DNA of 57,051 bases from Candidatus Zixiibacteriota bacterium. GTDB lineage: Bacteria; Zixibacteria; MSB-5A5; UBA10806; 4484-95. The DNA lies in contig JAAEQD010000286.1 in NCBI GenBank assembly GCA_024231855.1, positions 1 through 57,051 of the forward strand. Direction: 5' to 3'. The translations under genes were made by a program, and so were the position numbers. Each line of letters starts with the position of its first letter. Position 1 is the stretch's first letter. Below the pieces are notes generated by a model. That model was given only the letters and a program-made list of their open reading frames with translations, was not told where the DNA came from and ran no database searches. This document shows positions 54,469 through 57,051 of this stretch, in pieces.

Positions 54469-56826
54469 TTACATTGAAATAACTCTAAAAGAAGGAAACC
54501 AAATTGTTACAATTGTAGGATTATCACATCTTTTAATAGAGATACCCCCATCGTGTTTATTCATGATTTCTCTACAAACAAATAATCCTATTCCTAATCC
54601 ACCAGCGCTTTGAGAACCTACATTCCGGCCCTTCCTATACAGATTAAATATTGTTTCTTTTTCATCATTATTGATTCCTATTCCATAGTTTCTGAAATCA
54701 ATAAGTAATCTTCTGTTTTCATCAAGATAAGCCGCTATTTCTATATCAGCAATATTTTCATCAGAAGTATTAGGATTCTTGGGATCAAAAGAATATTTAA
54801 TTGCATTTTTTAATATATTGGCAAAAACTTGTACAACAAGCCTTTTATCAACAAATATTCTTGCAGATATTGTATTAAAATTAATTTCAATATTTCTTTC
54901 AATTTGTGCTTGCTCTAAAAAGAAGAACTTTAATGGCAGCAGGAAATCCTTTTTTAAATAATACCAGTTTTCTTTTGGCGAATCAATTTGATATTCTCCT
55001 TTTGCCGCAATCATACTGCTTATTTTAATATCATCTGAGTATTGCGAAATAATCTCTGCCATCATTAATGCGTCATCAATAATTTTATGGGTTTTAGTAT
55101 CACTGGATGATTTAAGGTATTTCCTTAATAATTCCAAATTATTAATAATACCGCCAATTCCCGTACCAAACTCGTGAATAAAACTCAAATTAAACTCATG
55201 ATTTTTTTTCATGCTTTCTTTCAATTTATAGATAATACCCAAAATTCCTGCCCAGAATTGAAGACTCTCCAGATCATAATGATTAAAGCAATTGAATACT
55301 GATTCGGAACGTGGTTGGATATCTACACATCTAATAACTCCTAAAATTTCTCCATCCGGGGAACAGACTTGTGTTATAATCATCGAATGCTTACCGCTTT
55401 TAGTTTCCGGCACTTCTTCTCGAAAATTGCCTATATAGCTAGGGTAATTGGAAATATCATAGATTATTTCACCATATGGTTTATTTCTAATTTTTTGTGC
55501 AATGTTTCCGGCAATACCTTCCCCCTGTTTGTAAATATTGGCTCCGATTAACTTACTTGAATTCTCACTCGAATCAGCCGTGCCGGCTAATTTTAAATAA
55601 CCAGAGTTCCTGTCCAGTATAAATATTGATGCTGCCTCCGCCGCAAGAGTATCACGTATTAAGTTCACGGACTTTTGATAAAATTCGTCACCGGCTGCTA
55701 CAACAATTTCCATCAAACCTTCATTGAACTTTTGATTACGCCTATATAAAACATTCCTTATTGCTAGATGGATAGAAACTGCTATTTTATTCGCAAAATT
55801 TTCTAGCACTGGTATTTCGGTTTTCCAAATCTCCTTACCGGGGAAACAAATCAATCCACCAATTACTTTGTCCATTTGTTTTAAGACCAGTGGAAGCGCA
55901 AGAGCTTTCTTTGTATTTAACTTACTGACCGCTTTGTTCCACTTAAAATCTCTCGATTTAATATCATCTTCATAAACAGGTTTTCTTTCCTTTATAGCTT
56001 TATCAAAAAAGCTTCCTTTAAGTGCGAAAATTTCAGGGCCATGAAGGTCCTCTCCATATTTCTGTTCAAGCTCCTTAATACCTACTATACGCCTTACGAC
56101 TAAAATTTCATTATTTGAGCTGTTATTGGTCGTTTGCCGATCAAGAATGAATAATCCACTCAGCTTAGATTCAGTCCATGAATTTAGAAATTCTAATATC
56201 TTATTTAGTGTACTATCAATATCAGTATATATTGAATCGGTAAAATCCGGAAATTCGCTACTAATGCTCTTAATACTTCTATGAGCGCCCAGCATTGCCT
56301 TATAATTAATGTTGTCTACTAATTGAATATGGGAGTTATAGTAAAATTCAAGATCTTTTATTAACTCAATAAAGAATTTCTTAGCATTATTAAATTCCCT
56401 TGGTTCCATATATAATGATTCATGGTAGATTTCGCGGAAATACATTAAATCTTTCTTATCGATCACAACTCCACCGAAATATGCTACTGCAACTGGAGTC
56501 TTAGATGCTTTTGACCTTATAACTTCTGCCCAATGACATAATCCTGAAATACAAGTTCTTAATTTTGTTAAATCCTTAATTTTACCAATTTCTAGTATTT
56601 CTCTTGCTAAGATTACATTGTGTTCTAAGCATCCTTCAGGATTCCATGGAGATCTATTTTTTTTACAATACAAATTACAATCGTTTTTGTTGTGTATTGG
56701 CTCCTTATGATCCGGATCTACATATATACTTACGGCTAATCCTGTTTTTTTATAAAATCCCTGCAAGAATATTCTAAGGACTTCTTCAGATATAACATCA
56801 GTTAACTTAGGAATTCCTTCTTCCAT
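54469..56826 (-). CDS. PocR-GAF-GAF histidine kinase
   Basis: A 785-residue soluble sensor kinase with no membrane segment. The order is: PocR sensory domain (about 5-175; Cys-rich around DCNLYCKKN, GCLEHN and TCISGLCHWAEV); GAF domain (about 195-355); second GAF domain (about 370-540); dimerisation helix with H-box FIHEFGTGIGGIINNLEL (His551); HATPase domain with N-box FANILKNAIKYSF, G1 region LLIDFRNYGIGI (Asn in place of the usual Asp) and G2 region GGLGIGLFVCREIM. PocR domains usually sense small organic molecules such as hydrocarbon derivatives or polyols. It is the first of three AT-rich co-oriented genes; GGGG precedes the ATG. Confidence 0.9.
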   Translation of the reverse strand: MEEGIPKLTDVISEEVLRIFLQGFYKKTGLAVSIYVDPDHKEPIHNKNDCNLYCKKNRSPWNPEGCLEHNVILAREILEIGKIKDLTKLRTCISGLCHWAEVIRSKASKTPVAVAYFGGVVIDKKDLMYFREIYHESLYMEPREFNNAKKFFIELIKDLEFYYNSHIQLVDNINYKAMLGAHRSIKSISSEFPDFTDSIYTDIDSTLNKILEFLNSWTESKLSGLFILDRQTTNNSSNNEILVVRRIVGIKELEQKYGEDLHGPEIFALKGSFFDKAIKERKPVYEDDIKSRDFKWNKAVSKLNTKKALALPLVLKQMDKVIGGLICFPGKEIWKTEIPVLENFANKIAVSIHLAIRNVLYRRNQKFNEGLMEIVVAAGDEFYQKSVNLIRDTLAAEAASIFILDRNSGYLKLAGTADSSENSSKLIGANIYKQGEGIAGNIAQKIRNKPYGEIIYDISNYPSYIGNFREEVPETKSGKHSMIITQVCSPDGEILGVIRCVDIQPRSESVFNCFNHYDLESLQFWAGILGIIYKLKESMKKNHEFNLSFIHEFGTGIGGIINNLELLRKYLKSSSDTKTHKIIDDALMMAEIISQYSDDIKISSMIAAKGEYQIDSPKENWYYLKKDFLLPLKFFFLEQAQIERNIEINFNTISARIFVDKRLVVQVFANILKNAIKYSFDPKNPNTSDENIADIEIAAYLDENRRLLIDFRNYGIGINNDEKETIFNLYRKGRNVGSQSAGGLGIGLFVCREIMNKHDGGISIKRCDNPTIVTIWFPSFRVISM

Positions 56827-56908
56827 ATATTTGCCCCTAGTAGTGACTTACCATATAAACTTCATTCAAGCCGTGGTAACATATTATATTTTTCAATAAA
56901 CTAAACCA

Positions 56909-56937
56909 ATTTTATCAGATATATAAAAAATGTGCAA
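56909..56937 (-). promoter_or_regulatory. Promoter of the kinase-receiver-membrane protein unit
   Basis: TTGCAC, 17-base spacer, TAAAAT on the minus strand, about 80 bases before the kinase ATG. The region is AT-rich, so chance matches are more likely here. Confidence 0.45.
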
Positions 56938-56976
56938 GTATTGTTTTATTAAATAATATATACTGAATAAATAAAA

Positions 56977-57051
56977 CTACTTCAAGAACAACATCTTCTT
57001 GGATATACGCGTATCCGCCGTATTCGGCATGTAGAAAGACATCCCCGCCGA
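56977..57051 (-). CDS. C-terminal tail of a secreted protein with sorting domain (cut by window edge)
   Basis: The last 24 codons plus stop read SAGMSFYMPNTADTRISKKM then LFLK. This matches the end of the Por-type sorting domain on the other secreted proteins here (S-G-x-Y-F-Y ... K-K-M-L-x-L-K). The rest of the gene lies beyond the window. It shows that host-like secreted-protein genes resume right after the AT-rich module. Confidence 0.75.
   Translation of the reverse strand, partial: SAGMSFYMPNTADTRISKKMLFLK

Noticed and set aside
56977..57051. Apparent frameshift in the last sorting-domain tail
   Set aside because: Caused by a misread on first pass; on careful re-reading the 24 codons and stop are in one frame.
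1..57051. CRISPR arrays, tRNA or rRNA genes, insertion sequences
   Set aside because: No regularly spaced repeats, cloverleaf-like segments, rRNA blocks or transposase/integrase proteins were recognised on either strand by eye.

Overview
The window most resembles a bacterium of the FCB group, and Candidatus Zixibacteria fits best. Three things point there. There is a full flagellar export, basal-body and hook cluster. Several secreted proteins end in a type IX-style (Por) C-terminal sorting domain with an N-Y-P-N-P-F-N start and a K-M-[LM]-x-L-[KR] end. A giant subtilase ends in a paired dockerin-like module beginning C-x-Y-I-P-G-D-I-N. The taxonomic call rests on remembered family patterns, not on a search.

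Layout. Positions 1-32400 hold a flagellar cluster on the minus strand. Read in the direction of transcription it is motA-motB, then flgB-flgC-(unknown)-fliE-fliF-fliG-fliH-fliI-fliJ, then motE-like-fliK-flgD-(TIGR02530-like)-flgE-flbD-fliL-fliM-fliN-fliO-fliP-fliQ, then fliR-flhB-flhA (flhA runs off the left edge). Two blocks of secreted-protein genes split it. A 6.2 kb plus-strand subtilase lies between fliJ and the motE-like gene. Two parallel beta-helix proteins lie between fliQ and fliR. At each break, and before flgB, there is a sigma-54-type site with exact GG-N10-GC spacing; motAB instead has a textbook sigma-28 site. Together these suggest a sigma-54 (middle) to sigma-28 (late) flagellar cascade, and explain how the cluster could work after being split.

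Positions 32561-38675 carry another secreted Fn3/sorting-domain protein, divergent from an OPT-family peptide transporter and an M29-like aminopeptidase (peptide import and breakdown). Positions 38766-44748 carry the type IV pilus assembly operon pilM-N-O-P-Q, with an AMIN-PilP fusion and an AMIN-less PilQ, plus two prepilin-like genes. Positions 45043-49760 encode two more sorted secreted hydrolases, a fungalysin/M4-like metallopeptidase and a C45-like Ntn hydrolase. Positions 50001-53191 carry a zinc-ribbon/TM/PEGA/TPR protein and a CPBP membrane protease. Positions 53203-56826 are an AT-rich three-gene signalling module: PocR-GAF-GAF histidine kinase, stand-alone receiver, and a two-TM coiled-coil membrane protein. 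It may have been acquired by transfer. The last 75 bases are the tail of another sorted protein.

Taken together the window describes a motile, piliated, protein-degrading cell. Secreted proteases make peptides, an OPT transporter imports them, and a cytoplasmic aminopeptidase finishes them. No rRNA, tRNA, CRISPR array, transposase or integrase was recognised.
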